A model generated the notes under the pieces. That model ran no database searches. It worked only from the letters and a program-made list of their open reading frames with translations, and had not been told where the DNA came from. DNA of 6,812 nucleotides from assembly GCA_012961655.1 (NCBI GenBank), contig DTYX01000193.1, positions 1 through 6,812 of the forward strand, written 5' to 3'. Origin of the DNA: Candidatus Poribacteria bacterium. Its GTDB lineage: Bacteria > Poribacteria > WGA-4E > DTYX01. Position numbers and translations under genes: made by a program. Below, piece by piece: positions 1 to 5,094 of this stretch. Numbering within the stretch: the stretch's first letter is position 1; the number at the start of each line of letters is the position of its first letter.

Positions 1-251
1 GAAAGCGGCAGCCCCCTTGTTTCTTCATTGTCACTTTCCACTTTTCTTGGTGGCGCGGTTTTGAGAAATTGAAAAATTCGTGAAGGGACGAAAAAATAGT
101 TCCGAGAAATCCCACGCCTTGGCAATGGGATCCAAACTTTGGATTATTTAACATCAACGCGACAAAAATAAATTCCTTAATCCAAATTTTAGTATATCTT
201 CTGCTTCAATTGGTTTATAATATTTGACTGCTTATTATTAAGACTGAATTA
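1..251 (-). other. AT-rich intergenic region; possible 5' end of another minus-strand gene
   Basis: No recognisable gene or RNA is seen here. A minus-strand frame is open from ATG at 154 (MLNNPKFGSHCQG...) to the window edge, about 51 codons, with an internal ATG at 28 (MKKQGGCRF) that has a weak GGAAAG upstream. Neither start has a convincing ribosome-binding site, and the residues resemble no family I know. The segment also carries the inverted-repeat cluster at 109-186. It may separate two transcripts. Confidence 0.3.
109..186. repeat. Cluster of overlapping inverted repeats
   Basis: Three perfect inverted repeats occur together: ATCCCA (109-114) with TGGGAT (126-131), ATCCAAA (130-136) with TTTGGAT (138-144) around one base, and TTTGGATTA (138-146) with TAATCCAAA (178-186). 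They share arms, so the DNA or RNA could fold in alternative ways. On the minus strand a T-rich tract (TATTTTTTCG) lies further downstream, but too far from the stem for a classic terminator. The function is unknown. Confidence 0.45.
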
Positions 252-347
252 TTAGCCCTCGGCAGCTTTATTCCGTTTCTTCCGGCGTTTTTGGCGTTGT
301 CTTATCTGAGTGCGTCTTCTTGCCTCACCACTTTTACTTCGGGCCAT
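252..347 (-). CDS. Very basic 31-residue small protein
   Basis: ATG at 347 to TAA at 252 encodes 31 residues, 14 of them Lys or Arg and only two acidic (net charge about +12). It starts MARSKSGEARRR and its core is QRQKRRKKRNK. It has no hydrophobic stretch or Cys, so it should be cytoplasmic and bind RNA, DNA or the ribosome. The exceptional nine-base Shine-Dalgarno match at ideal spacing is the main argument that it is translated. Its size and charge recall small ribosomal proteins such as bTHX or bS22, but I see no sequence match to either, so I name no family. It is the next same-strand frame after the M28 peptidase, 84 bases on, and may share its transcript. A hairpin element just upstream may affect its expression. 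It is short enough to be missed by normal gene calling. Confidence 0.6.
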   Translation of the reverse strand: MARSKSGEARRRTQIRQRQKRRKKRNKAAEG

Positions 348-351
348 TGTA

Positions 352-360
352 TCACCTCCC
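352..360 (-). promoter_or_regulatory. Unusually strong ribosome-binding site of the small basic ORF
   Basis: The minus strand reads GGGAGGTGA just before the start. Together with the next T it includes GGAGGTGAT, a nine-base match to the usual 3' end of 16S rRNA, with 7 bases between the GGAGG core and the ATG at 347. No other gene in the window has a match this long. The upstream CTCC (367-364) could pair with GGAG (359-356), so the site may be hidden in some folds. Confidence 0.75.
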
Positions 361-365
361 TCTGG

Positions 366-398
366 AGAATTCGGAATGGAGGAAAGAATCCGAATTCT
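366..398. repeat. Palindromic element, copy A (hairpin between peptidase and small basic ORF)
   Basis: Perfect 10-base inverted repeat AGAATTCGGA (366-375) and TCCGAATTCT (389-398) around a 13-base loop. The arms equal those of the element at 6040-6073. It lies after the peptidase TAG (432-434) and ends 6 bases before the ribosome-binding site of the small basic ORF. In the minus-strand RNA the loop shows CCUCC, complementary to the GGAGG of that site. No U run follows, so it is not an ordinary terminator. It may be a dispersed palindrome, an RNA-stabilising hairpin or a translation control element. Confidence 0.7.
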
Positions 399-431
399 AT
401 ACCTCATCCATCCTTTCCTTCCATTCCTTGG

Positions 432-2216
432 CTATCTAACAACTATCTTCTTCGCCTCCCTTCTCATATTTCCCTTATCGTCTGTTGCCGTAACATTGCA
501 AAAATAAACTCCAGGCGCGACCATTTCCCTCTGTCTATTCCGACCATCCCAGGTAAAATTATTATTTATCCCTAATTTGCCGCCCGTTGAGCCCATTGCG
601 TATTCTGCGCAATAAATAAGCCGACCGGATAGCGTATAAATTTCCACACTGACATTTGCATCCGCGCTTAACTGATAACTCACTCGCAACTTGATGTCTT
701 TCTGATTGAGCTTAAAGTAATTTGGCCGCGCTAAAACATTTGACAGTTGCAGCGGCGAAATCGACACTTTTAAGATTTGCTGCAAGGTGTTGTTCTCAAA
801 GTTCGACTCAAAGATGGTAACATTAGGATTGACGATAGCTCGCAAGGTATAAACACCCCAATACTCTATACGAAAATTAGCGTTCGCTGTCCGAGATTCG
901 TTGACATTTAAATCAAATCTCTGTTCAAACAATATTTGGCTTTCACTTTCAGGCGTGACAACTGTAAACCAAAACTCAACATCGTTGAGCGGTGTCGGAC
1001 CCAGATTCCTGATTGATGCTTTCAGATTCACAGTATCGCCCTTGATAGGTTGATGATTGGATAGGATGAAACTATCTGCTTCTACGATTATATCTGGATT
1101 CAGATTGGCAACTTCAGAAGATATAATTGGGTTAGCTAGTTCAGCTAAAGTAACAACCGCCAGTTGAGTCGCTCGCTCACCCAAGTGAATGTTGATTTTA
1201 TCGAGGGTATCTTGGTCGCTGTGGGTGAACTGTGGCCAATCTGGGCTCTCCATGGATGATTCCTCGCTTAGCATGACAGCGCTATAGCCTTTTTCCCAAA
1301 AAGGCGCGTGGTCGCTATAGACGAATTTAGGGTCGATAACTTTGCGGAAATCTATGTCGATATTATAAATCCGAGATGCTGTTTGAAATGCGTTCACCAG
1401 CCATTCCGAACGAACATCACCGACTACATGAATATCCAAAATATCGTCATCGTCATGCCCCAGTTGGTCGAAATTCAAAACACCGGCAATTTTTTCTCCT
1501 TCTTCCTCGGCGCGTTGGGCATAATGTCTGCTACCGAATAGCCCTAGCTCTTCTCCACTGAAAGCGATGAATTTGATAGTAAAATCAAAATCTACATCGG
1601 CTTGGGTTAAAATGCGTCCTGTTTCCAACATTTCAGCCACGCCAGAGGCGTTATCATCAGCGCCAGGCGCAGGTAGAACGCGCCAATTCTTCTCCCAGTC
1701 CTTCGTTTTGGAAGCAATACTGTCATAATGCGCCGTCATCAGATAAGCGCGATCTTTGTTCGGCCCCTTGCCGGGCAAAGTCGCCACAACATTTCGCATG
1801 ACGTATTCACCCTGTTTGCCACCTTCCAACAACCAACGATTATGTTCGAAAGGGTCGAACTCGACTTCCAATCCATAACTTCTGAAGATCCCTGCGATAT
1901 ATTCCGCAACATTGTCGCAGGCGTCGTCAGGCGGCGGTTTGCCATCGAAGACTTTTGCCTGCTGCACCCGCAAGGCATAACGACTGCGGAAGAGGTGTCC
2001 GGGTTTATCCAAATCCTCATTTTCTGACAATGCTTTTATGATTTGAAACCAACGCTGTCCATCTACCTCTTCCATCAAACTTTGTATAATTCTCTTTTTC
2101 TCTAATGCTATATCAGGTCTAGTGGAGCAATGCGATGGAGAAGGCAGCAAAACTAATATTGTAAAATATACGACGGAAATATTCAGAAGCAGAAACGTCG
2201 TTGTTTCTCTTCGCAT
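432..2216 (-). CDS. Secreted M28-family zinc aminopeptidase with CARDB and sorting-type C-terminal domains
   Basis: I place the start at 2216 (594 residues) because AAGGAG precedes it; the frame also opens at 2237. A signal peptide covers about residues 1-30 (MRRETT, then FLLLNISVVYFTILVLL), so the enzyme acts outside the cytoplasm. All M28 co-catalytic zinc ligands are visible: His163 (TAHYDS), Asp187 (GADDNASGVA), Glu223 in FSGEELGLFGS with general base Glu222, Asp250 (NFDQLG) and His303 (YSDHAPF). It should hydrolyse peptides, probably from the N-terminus. Residues about 373-484 form a CARDB beta-sandwich (SIRNLGPTPLNDV, FESNFENN). From about 488 comes a Por/FlgD-like tail with VEIYTLSGRLI, FTWDGRN and APGVYFCNV, ending KKIVVR, a likely secretion signal or anchor by analogy with T9SS proteins. 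It is the last large gene of the presumed operon, 120 or 141 bases after GH51. The substrate is unknown. Confidence 0.92.
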   Translation of the reverse strand: MRRETTTFLLLNISVVYFTILVLLPSPSHCSTRPDIALEKKRIIQSLMEEVDGQRWFQIIKALSENEDLDKPGHLFRSRYALRVQQAKVFDGKPPPDDACDNVAEYIAGIFRSYGLEVEFDPFEHNRWLLEGGKQGEYVMRNVVATLPGKGPNKDRAYLMTAHYDSIASKTKDWEKNWRVLPAPGADDNASGVAEMLETGRILTQADVDFDFTIKFIAFSGEELGLFGSRHYAQRAEEEGEKIAGVLNFDQLGHDDDDILDIHVVGDVRSEWLVNAFQTASRIYNIDIDFRKVIDPKFVYSDHAPFWEKGYSAVMLSEESSMESPDWPQFTHSDQDTLDKINIHLGERATQLAVVTLAELANPIISSEVANLNPDIIVEADSFILSNHQPIKGDTVNLKASIRNLGPTPLNDVEFWFTVVTPESESQILFEQRFDLNVNESRTANANFRIEYWGVYTLRAIVNPNVTIFESNFENNTLQQILKVSISPLQLSNVLARPNYFKLNQKDIKLRVSYQLSADANVSVEIYTLSGRLIYCAEYAMGSTGGKLGINNNFTWDGRNRQREMVAPGVYFCNVTATDDKGNMRREAKKIVVR

Positions 2217-2222
2217 TAAAGA

Positions 2223-2228
2223 CTCCTT
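2223..2228 (-). promoter_or_regulatory. Ribosome-binding site that decides the M28 peptidase start
   Basis: AAGGAG lies 6 bases before the ATG at 2216. It is inside the longer reading that would start at 2237, which itself has no such site. The internal ATG also gives a much more normal signal peptide (MRRETTTFLLL...). Confidence 0.75.
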
Positions 2229-2240
2229 TATGTTCATGAG

Positions 2241-2342
2241 TCAATCCCACGACAACTCATTAAATTCTTCAACGTTTAACCCAATCTGCTGAATAAACTG
2301 CGTAATGAGCTGTGGGGATAAAGCGCAACCTTTAGTTGCCAT
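2241..2342 (-). other. In-frame 33-codon ORF between GH51 and the peptidase, doubtful
   Basis: The frame runs from ATG at 2342 to TGA at 2241 (begins MATKGCALSP, ends FNELSWD). It looks like protein, with an amphipathic middle (QLITQFIQQIGLNVEEF), but has no ribosome-binding site. It is in the same frame as both GH51 (after its double TGA) and the peptidase (one codon, CTC, before the ATG at 2237). It could be a relic of a lost gene end, a tiny peptide, or chance. I do not recognise it. Confidence 0.2.
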
Positions 2343-2357
2343 TGGGGTAGATTTTCA

Positions 2358-3824
2358 TCACATAGTTACATTCAGAAAAGCTTGTACCATTGAAATAGAA
2401 TGTGGTGGAAGTTCCAAAACAAACGGATTGGACGGCACATTAATCTCCCGCTTTTGGGTTACGACGTTTCCCTTTTCCTTAAAATCGTTGACCGTTTTGA
2501 TGTCCTCGCCGTTGATTTCAAACAACGTGCCTTTATCCGCCAAACCGCCGTGCTGATTCTCGATTGTAACAGGGATAGTGTCAGTCAGATGCCGGTTTAT
2601 AACGCTGATGGAAATCCGATTTCTGTCTGGTTCAAAGCTGGCGGATACATCGAGGTAAGGGACTTTGCCGTATCGCTTGGTCTCGAATGTCTCACAATCA
2701 CAATAAGCATCGAGAGCCACTGTCCCATTTTCGCAGGTGTATAGTTCCAGAGGATAAAAAATCGTTTGCAGGAACATATCCTCCGGGCTTGTGAAAATCG
2801 GCGGGATTACATTCACCAACTGCGCCATGTTCGCTATTTTTATGGCGTCAGCGTGTCGGATGAACGCGTTCAGAAACATACCCACCACCAGCGCGTCCTC
2901 AAGCGTATATCTTTGGTGATGCGGATGTTCGTGAGGAAAGCTATACGTGGCGTTCCATTCATCGAAAGCGATTTTCATCTTCTTGCCGTGACGAGAATGA
3001 TACACCGCTCCGTCGATAATTCCACGCACCGCGCGGATATATTTTTCGATATGTTCCGATGTGCCCATGTATTCGTAGTAGTTGTCGTCTCGGTTATTCA
3101 CGTACATATGGATGCTGAGATATTCAGCGATATCGATGAGTTTTTCGACGACAACGCGATTAAAGGTCATGTCATCGGCGTCTTGATGGCACGAACCGCA
3201 GGCGATAAGTTGGATGTTCGGGTCCACCCATTTCATCACCTTGGCAAATTCCAGCGCGGCGCGAGCGTATTCATCGGCTTCCTTGTGTCCAATCTGCCAG
3301 CTTCCCGACACCTCGTTTCCCAAACCCCACTGTTTCACGCCGTAGGGTTCTTCATGGCCGTTCTGCCGGCGGAGATTCGCATAGTACGTATCCTCCGAGC
3401 CGTTGCAATACTCAACCCAATTCTGCGCCTCGTCCATCGTGCCGCTGCCCATGTTGACGCAGATAAACGGCTCCGTTCCGACAGCGCGGCAGTATTCGAT
3501 GAATTCATCCGTGCCAAATTGGTTCGTTTCGACGGTATGCCACGCCAATTCCATCCTGCGCGGGCGATTTTCCTTCGAGCCGATGCCGTCCATCCAATGA
3601 TAGCCCGATACAAAATTCCCTCCAGGCCAACGCAGATTCGGTACCCTCAACCGCTGTACCGCTTCCATAACATCCTTTCGAAACCCGCGCTCATCCGACA
3701 ACGGTGAGCCGGGGTCATAGACGCCGCCGTAAATGCAACGTCCTAAATGTTCTATAAAATTGCCGTAGATATTCGGGTCAATGGCGTCAATTCGACGCCG
3801 CGTATCTATCGCAATAGTTGCCAT
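2358..3824 (-). CDS. abfA: Alpha-L-arabinofuranosidase, glycoside hydrolase family 51
   Basis: The 488-residue protein removes terminal L-arabinofuranose from arabinoxylan, arabinan or arabino-oligosaccharides with retention of configuration. The catalytic barrel spans about residues 1-300, followed by the C-terminal beta-sandwich. Visible landmarks are FIEHLGRCIYGGVYDPGS (23-40), RWPGGNF (65-71) and GLGNEVSGSW (167-176) with acid/base Glu171. SIHMY (237-241) is followed by IAFDEWNATY (285-294) with nucleophile Glu289. These match the conserved active-site residues of bacterial GH51 enzymes (Glu25, Arg65, Asn70, Asn170, His239, Tyr241). There is no signal peptide, so it should act in the cytoplasm on imported oligosaccharides. 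The length is usual for the family. The start at 3824 has an AGGAGG 7 bases upstream. It ends in two consecutive TGA codons. Parts of the gene are richer in G+C than its neighbours. The gene symbol is by family; exact substrate preference is not readable. Confidence 0.93.
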   Translation of the reverse strand: MATIAIDTRRRIDAIDPNIYGNFIEHLGRCIYGGVYDPGSPLSDERGFRKDVMEAVQRLRVPNLRWPGGNFVSGYHWMDGIGSKENRPRRMELAWHTVETNQFGTDEFIEYCRAVGTEPFICVNMGSGTMDEAQNWVEYCNGSEDTYYANLRRQNGHEEPYGVKQWGLGNEVSGSWQIGHKEADEYARAALEFAKVMKWVDPNIQLIACGSCHQDADDMTFNRVVVEKLIDIAEYLSIHMYVNNRDDNYYEYMGTSEHIEKYIRAVRGIIDGAVYHSRHGKKMKIAFDEWNATYSFPHEHPHHQRYTLEDALVVGMFLNAFIRHADAIKIANMAQLVNVIPPIFTSPEDMFLQTIFYPLELYTCENGTVALDAYCDCETFETKRYGKVPYLDVSASFEPDRNRISISVINRHLTDTIPVTIENQHGGLADKGTLFEINGEDIKTVNDFKEKGNVVTQKREINVPSNPFVLELPPHSISMVQAFLNVTM

Positions 3825-3831
3825 TGTTTTT

Positions 3832-3837
3832 CCTCCT
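3832..3837 (-). promoter_or_regulatory. Ribosome-binding site of GH51 gene
   Basis: A full AGGAGG stands 7 bases before the ATG at 3824. It fixes the GH51 start and lies in the 34-base gap after the LamG-type gene. Confidence 0.75.
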
Positions 3838-3858
3838 GCTTTCTTTGGACTTCACAAA

Positions 3859-4275
3859 CTAATATGTCTTAATGATAGCCCAGGTGGTGGTTAGTTTGTC
3901 AGTATTTTCTACAGCAAGTGTTTTTTCTAGGCCTTCAGTCATGATAGTCTTGATGTCATCTTTGTTCAAAGCAGCGTTGAAAATCACGACTTCATCAATG
4001 ATACCTTCAGCGTAAAGAGAACCACCGCCCCCATTCCAGCGCCCAAAAGCCAGAACACTATCACTATCTTGAACAGGTCCTTTTTGGGCAAGAACACCTA
4101 TTTCGACAGCATTCTCATAGAGTTTCATTTCTTTATCACCTTTACCTTCATCAAGAAGCCATAGCCCCATAATAGTTCCTGGGTCTATTTTCGCATCAGT
4201 GATACAAACAGACATCAATCCAAGGACGATAAAGCTTGTCCAGACTAAGGTTAATGTTCTTACTATAGCTCTCAT
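3859..4275 (-). CDS. Miniature LamG-type (concanavalin A-like) exported protein, probably internally deleted
   Basis: The 138-residue product starts with a signal peptide (basic MRAIVR, then a hydrophobic stretch to about residue 25). After it comes IMGLWLLDEGKGD (35-47), the usual first strand of LamG-like domains in this kind of genome. The sequence then goes straight to KLYENAVEIG (51-60), FGRWNGGGG (77-85) and IIDEVVIFNAALN (92-104), which belong to the second half of such domains, and ends with the tail KLTTTWAIIK. Ordinary LamG domains with these ends are about 180-250 residues, so roughly 100 residues from the centre appear to be missing in frame. ATG at 4275 has a GGGGGA ribosome-binding site 8 bases upstream. 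It may be a decayed lectin-like protein or a functional reduced form. I know no specific function. Downstream, GH51 begins 34 bases after its TAG. Confidence 0.75.
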   Translation of the reverse strand: MRAIVRTLTLVWTSFIVLGLMSVCITDAKIDPGTIMGLWLLDEGKGDKEMKLYENAVEIGVLAQKGPVQDSDSVLAFGRWNGGGGSLYAEGIIDEVVIFNAALNKDDIKTIMTEGLEKTLAVENTDKLTTTWAIIKTY

Positions 4276-4299
4276 ATTCTATTCCCCCTAATTCGAATG

Positions 4300-4866
4300 T
4301 TATACAAACAACGTCCGTTCAACGATATCACATAAAATATGCCCAATGGTAATGTGAGCCTCTTGAATTCGCGGAGTATCATCAGATGGGACAATTAGTG
4401 CTAAACGGACAATTTTTGCGAGTTGTCCGCCTCCGCGTCCTGTTAAGCCAATGGTTTGGGCGCCAAGACGCTTTGCTTTCTCTATGCCCAAAATAACATT
4501 TTTTGAGTTTCCACTGGTGCTGATGCCGATTACGACGTCGCCTTTTTTCACCCATGCTTCCAATTGTCTGGCAAAGATAACGTCAAAATCATAATCATTA
4601 CCCAGAGCTGTGAGGATGGATGTATTTGTGCTGAGCGCGATGGCGGGCAAGGCGGCGCGTTCTTTCAGAAACCGCCCCACCAGCTCGCCAGCAAGATGTT
4701 GCGCATCTGCCGCGCTGCCTCCGTTGCCGAAGAGGATTAACTTCCCTCCGCTACGATAACTATCGATTATCATCTGCGCAGCTTCGGCAATTTCTTTTGC
4801 CAAATTTTCCGCTACAAGCCGTTTGACCTCGGCACTTTCCAATAATTGCTGTTTTATTGTATTCAT
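4300..4866 (-). CDS. gmhA: Sedoheptulose-7-phosphate isomerase (phosphoheptose isomerase)
   Basis: This 188-residue SIS-domain enzyme converts D-sedoheptulose 7-phosphate to D-glycero-D-manno-heptose 7-phosphate, the first step to activated heptose for LPS core or S-layer glycan, in the cytoplasm. Family signatures are clear: FGNGGSAADAQHLAGELVGR (residues 46-65), ALSTNTS (77-83), and the phosphate-binding STSGNS (116-121). The expected metal ligands and catalytic residues of GmhA are all present at constant spacing: His57, Glu61, Gln168 and His176. The length is normal for the family. ATG at 4866 is preceded by GAGGA at a spacing of 7. It is the first gene behind the strong promoter at 5090-5063 and sits 24 bases before the LamG-type gene. 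No other heptose gene is visible. DiaA-type SIS proteins are the main alternative, but the metal site and motifs favour GmhA. Confidence 0.93.
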   Translation of the reverse strand: MNTIKQQLLESAEVKRLVAENLAKEIAEAAQMIIDSYRSGGKLILFGNGGSAADAQHLAGELVGRFLKERAALPAIALSTNTSILTALGNDYDFDVIFARQLEAWVKKGDVVIGISTSGNSKNVILGIEKAKRLGAQTIGLTGRGGGQLAKIVRLALIVPSDDTPRIQEAHITIGHILCDIVERTLFV

Positions 4867-4961
4867 TTGGTTATCCTCAATGGTTCCCTCTCTGATAATT
4901 TTCCAATTATTAGTCTGCGTTGCGAATGGTTGTATATATCAGAGGACTTTCTTGCTTTCAT
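4863..4961 (-). CDS. Possible 32-residue leader peptide overlapping the gmhA start
   Basis: ATG at 4961 opens a 32-codon frame (begins MKARKSSDIY, ends LRITK) whose TGA overlaps the gmhA ATG as ATGA, the arrangement typical of translational coupling. An AAAGGA sequence lies upstream (4977-4972), but its spacing of 10 bases is long. The peptide is rich in basic residues and resembles nothing I know. gmhA also has its own good ribosome-binding site (GAGGA, 4878-4874), which lies inside this frame, so coupling is not required. It may be a chance ORF. Confidence 0.25.
   Translation of the reverse strand: MKARKSSDIYNHSQRRLIIGKLSEREPLRITK
4892..4913 (-). promoter_or_regulatory. AT-rich hairpin upstream of the gmhA ribosome-binding site
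   Basis: The minus-strand RNA can fold CTAATAATT against AATTATCAG with one mismatch and a GGAA loop, which fits the stable GNRA tetraloop class. It ends 14 bases before the GAGGA ribosome-binding site. No run of U follows, so it is not a terminator. A role in RNA stability or translation control is possible but unproven. Confidence 0.3.
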
Positions 4962-4964
4962 GAT

Positions 4965-4974
4965 GGAAATTTCC
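4965..4974. promoter_or_regulatory. 10-base perfect palindrome in gmhA leader
   Basis: GGAAATTTCC is fully self-complementary and lies about 82-91 bases downstream of the predicted start of transcription, overlapping the ribosome-binding site of the small leader ORF. It could be an operator half-site pair. There is no second copy nearby, and a palindrome this short may be chance. Confidence 0.2.
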
Positions 4975-5062
4975 TTTAATACGACATAAGTTGCTGACAA
5001 TCGAAGGTTGCGACATAATAGTTTTTAAAAGTTAAAAATGTTCTCCGAATTTCGTTTGCATA

Positions 5063-5090
5063 ATTATACCACATCCACGCAGATTGTCAA
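5063..5090 (-). promoter_or_regulatory. Strong sigma70-type promoter for gmhA
   Basis: On the minus strand a perfect -35 TTGACA (5090-5085) is followed by 16 bases and a perfect -10 TATAAT (5068-5063). The three bases before the -10 are TGG, which also gives an extended -10 (TGnTATAAT). The -35 begins four bases after the TAA of the preceding gene, so the promoter separates the two units with no room for a terminator before it. The expected transcription start is near 5056, leaving an untranslated leader of about 190 nt before gmhA. Both hexamers match the consensus, so I am fairly sure, although the sigma factors of this lineage are not known to me. Confidence 0.8.
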
Positions 5091-5094
5091 CCAA

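Larger units (their letters stand above)
4867..5056 (-). promoter_or_regulatory. Long 5' leader of gmhA
   Basis: About 190 nt lie between the predicted start of transcription and the gmhA ATG, long for an isolated promoter. It contains an AT-only inverted repeat (TTTTTAA at 5022-5028, TTAAAAA at 5032-5038), a direct repeat CGACATAA (plus strand, from 4982 and from 5011), the perfect 10-base palindrome GGAAATTTCC (4965-4974), a hairpin at 4892-4913 and short ORFs. I recognise no known riboswitch class. The leader may be regulatory, but this is inference. Confidence 0.35.

Noticed and set aside
366..398. Rho-independent terminator after the M28 peptidase
   Set aside because: The hairpin is AT-rich and is followed by CCAGAGGGAGG on the transcript, not by a U run.
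291..575. A 94-codon plus-strand ORF across the end of the peptidase and the small basic ORF
   Set aside because: It overlaps the peptidase C-terminus antisense, has no ribosome-binding site and has a low-complexity product. The minus-strand readings are much better supported.
2214..2237. Upstream start for the peptidase at 2237
   Set aside because: The ATG at 2237 has no ribosome-binding site and adds MNIKESL before a normal signal peptide. The ATG at 2216 has AAGGAG at a spacing of 6.
2766..3707. A 313-codon plus-strand ORF opposite the GH51 gene
   Set aside because: It is fully antisense to a gene with complete GH51 catalytic motifs. Its product is His- and Arg-rich with no recognisable domain, as expected for the mirror frame of a G+C-rich gene.
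4938..5016. A 25-codon ORF from ATG at 5016 in the gmhA leader
   Set aside because: It has no ribosome-binding site, overlaps the other leader ORF in a different frame and does not reach gmhA.
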